Assembly (NCBI RefSeq): GCF_014697625.1
Contig: NZ_JACJSG010000027.1
Span: 42,787-106,786 of the forward strand
Reading direction: 5' to 3'
Source of the DNA: Anabaena azotica FACHB-119
GTDB taxonomy: Bacteria > Cyanobacteriota > Cyanobacteriia > Cyanobacteriales > Nostocaceae
Length of the DNA stretch: 64,000 bases
This document shows positions 62,280 through 64,000 of the stretch, one piece after another. The position numbers and the translations under genes are program-made. Every line of letters starts with the position of its first letter. The stretch's first letter is position 1. Under the pieces are notes generated by a model. The model ran no database searches and had not been told where the DNA came from. It saw only the letters and a list, made by a program, of their open reading frames with translations.

Positions 62280-62930
62280 ATGAATGTAGCTGAGTTTCTC
62301 CAAGACCTTTCCCAGCAAAATGTCGAATTATTCATTAATGGTGAACGTCTGCGTTATCGCGGATCTAAAGAGGTGTTAACGCCGACATTGCTAGAGCAAA
62401 TTAAGCAGCATAAGCCGGAAATCATCGAATTACTGCGTTAGGGTTCCACCTGGAAAACTTACCCGCTTTCTTACGGTCAAAAAGGCTTACGGTTTATGTA
62501 CCAGTTTGCTCCAGAAAGTGGGGCTTACAATCTAGCTTTTACCGTCCAAGATGCAGGTTATCTGGACGCAGAGGGATATGTCTATATTTGCGATCGCCTC
62601 AAAGATATGATCTGTTATGCAGGCGAGAATGTCTATCCAGCAGAGATGGAAAATATTTTATATGAACATCAGGCGATCGCAGAAGTCGCCGTTATCGGTG
62701 TCCCTGATGAAGACTGGGGGGAAAGTATTAAAGCGATCGTGGTTTTAAAACCAGGTATGAATGCCACAGCGTTTGATATAATTAATTTTGTTCGCGGTAA
62801 ATTAGCTGATTTTAAATTACCCAGGAGTGTAGAATTTGTAGCATCTTTACCCAGAACACCAAGCGGTAAAGTACAAAAAGGCAAACTCCGAGAACCTTTT
62901 TGGCAAGGCTATTCACGAAAGGTTAATTGA
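62280..62930 (+). pseudogene. NRPS/acyl-ligase remnant: TubC docking - C domain start fused to AMP-ligase C-terminus, with internal TAG
   Basis: Reads MNVAEFLQDLSQQNVELFING... (53 aa, TubC-type N-terminal docking domain), then TAG at 62439-62441, then in the same frame GSTWKTYPLSYGQKGLRFMYQ, the start of an NRPS condensation domain, directly continued by DAGYLDAEGYVYICDRLKDM...RTPSGKVQKGKLRE, the C-terminal end of an acyl-CoA synthetase/AMP-ligase. The parts do not belong together, so an internal deletion joined the ends of a former biosynthetic locus. The docking ORF 62280-62441 and the frame 62496-62930 could still be translated. Confidence 0.85.
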
Positions 62931-63341
62931 TAGATTAGTTATCAGTTATCAGTTCTGACGGCGGATGGTGGGGTATAAAGAAGCGCCCTACCAATTGGTG
63001 TTTCACCAACGTATTTAACTGTTCACTATTATAGCAGTCGCCTGATAGATTAGGACATTATCTCATCTTAAAACCTTTCATTTCAAAGACTTTCAGCCCT
63101 GTCAAGAGTCACCTGTCTCCTGTCCCCTGCTATATCCTCAAGCACAAGTAATTGCACAGTAGCCGCGTCACAATGATTTTAGACGAATTTACCACCCAAG
63201 CTTTCCCAAATGTACGCACAGTAAAACCGAAGCGTCCATTGCTGTATTTAATCCAAAGTCGGTCGATTATGTCGAGGTCAGGGTATCTGAAACGTTAAGT
63301 TGCTCAACGAATAGTTGGAAAACACACCCTAGCCTCTAACC
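62931..63341. repeat. Intergenic region with AGCAGTCG element
   Basis: Starts with TTATCAGTTATCAG, then a TATAGCAGTCGCC...TCCCCTGCTATA element (63030-63135), a relative of those at 16065, 39306 and 40419. A 41-codon ATG frame at 63173 is not supported by anything else. Confidence 0.55.
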
Positions 63342-63572
63342 TTAAGCCAATCGAGCGATCGCTAAATCGCGGATAAGATTAGTTCTAGACCATAGGTAAC
63401 TGTTTACAGAACTAATTTCTTCATTGCTAAGAGCTTGTTGACTATCAAGCTGCGTCAGCAATTGTTGCACTAAATCTGAATCACTCAGTCTGAGAAGTGT
63501 ACTGGATTGGGTTTGTTCCACCAAAGACCAAAGCTGACGTAGTGTTTTTGAGTTCACAGGGCAGATATTCAT
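63342..63572 (-). CDS. Small hypothetical protein, 76 aa
   Basis: A 76-aa helical, Leu/Gln/Ser-rich protein (NICPVNSKTLRQLWSLVEQTQ). AGGAG precedes ATG 63572 by about 8 bases. Unrecognised, though proteins of this size and pattern are common in Nostoc genomes. Stands alone. Confidence 0.6.
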   Translation of the reverse strand: MNICPVNSKTLRQLWSLVEQTQSSTLLRLSDSDLVQQLLTQLDSQQALSNEEISSVNSYLWSRTNLIRDLAIARLA

Positions 63573-63952
63573 CACAACTTCTCCTGCATCTACATAAAGG
63601 TGTCATTGAGAACCTAAAGAAAATCTTAAATTATAAAATCTAAAGAAAATCTTAAATATTACAAATATTCACCAATTAGATGTAAATCTAAACAAAGCTA
63701 TAAATATTGTAATCAAACGGGGTCAGCCATATAAAGACCCTGAACATAAAATTCAACAATTGACAGTTATCAGTTATCAGTTATCAGTTATCAGTTATCA
63801 GTTATCAGTTGCTACTCTCCCCCCACTCCCTCATCTCCCCCACTCCCTCATCTCCCCCACTCCCTCATCTCCCCCCACTCCCTCATCCTTTCAAGGGCAG
63901 GTTTTTTGAAGAATCAGATGTTAAGATAAATCGTCGTGACACAAAGCAGGTC
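63573..63952. repeat. Intergenic region with heptad array and C-rich tandem repeats
   Basis: 63763-63810 is a CAGTTAT heptad array and 63816-63888 four tandem units of CTCCCCCACTCCCTCAT, followed by the start of the next gene. Confidence 0.8.
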
Positions 63953-64000
63953 ATGAGCAAAGATTCGGGTTTAAACAGTTGGATTGCGATCGTTAGCCAA
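63953..64000 (+). CDS. Start of a truncated gene
   Basis: ATG at 63953 gives MSKDSGLNSWIAIVSQ up to the window edge. Only 16 residues are visible; no family can be inferred. ATG follows AGCAGG. Confidence 0.4.
   Translation, partial: MSKDSGLNSWIAIVSQ

Noticed and set aside
63173..63298. 41-codon frame
   Set aside because: No ribosome binding site, nothing conserved visible.

Overview
The window looks like a chromosome segment of a filamentous, heterocyst-forming cyanobacterium of the Nostoc/Anabaena type. The evidence is the many GCGATCGC (HIP1) octamers, a 31-residue cytochrome b6f subunit PetL, two glycine-tailed RRM proteins (one next to rpsU), a HetP-family protein, a cobalamin riboswitch, heptanucleotide repeat arrays and several families of short palindromic elements. 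No rRNA, tRNA or CRISPR array was seen.

Layout. 1-10 kb: M1 aminopeptidase, rbp-rpsU, a second IF-3 that appears to start at ATT, thioredoxin, a PII-like protein, a second RRM gene with the same 5' leader, and a DUF3352 protein. 10-25.4 kb: a peptide-natural-product locus. It holds a small Ser/Thr-rich peptide gene with its own terminator, four tandem Cys-free precursor-like genes with a Gly-Gly motif, an APH-fold kinase, a HopA1-family protein and a HetP-like protein, all on the + strand. On the - strand follow a SurA/parvulin-like isomerase, an HlyD adaptor, a 1004-aa CNB-C39-ABC exporter of HetC architecture, an HTH protein resembling an IS630 transposase N-terminus, and a second SurA-like isomerase. 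26-33 kb: aroB, Uma2, petL, bioB, two methyltransferase-like genes and a Ser/Thr kinase. 34-47 kb: CDF metal transporter with a coupled small membrane protein, alkaline phosphatase, PEP-CTERM protein, RDD-pentapeptide protein, B12 riboswitch with DUF1636 and cobK, and a ParA/coiled-coil pair. 47-64 kb: leuS, a solo tnpB, anti-sigma/ECF sigma pair, cell-wall enzymes (L,D-transpeptidase, M23, S66), ComFB, UDP-glucose pyrophosphorylase, an MFS exporter and a broken NRPS/acyl-ligase remnant.

Main result. The 11.7-25.3 kb locus pairs a kinase-fold protein with a HopA1-family protein, the pair known from class V lanthipeptide biosynthesis (LxmK/LxmY type). Here the precursors contain no cysteine, so ordinary lanthionine cannot form. 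The products could instead carry dehydroamino acids or other crosslinks. The presumed exporter and a HetP-family gene in the same locus mirror the hetC-hetP pairing of the heterocyst pathway, which suggests a signalling peptide rather than only an antibiotic. This is inference from gene content and motifs; no searches were run.

The intergenic DNA is crowded with mobile-looking palindromes. One 63-nt family has inserted in frame into tnpB, and another family flanks the peptide locus.
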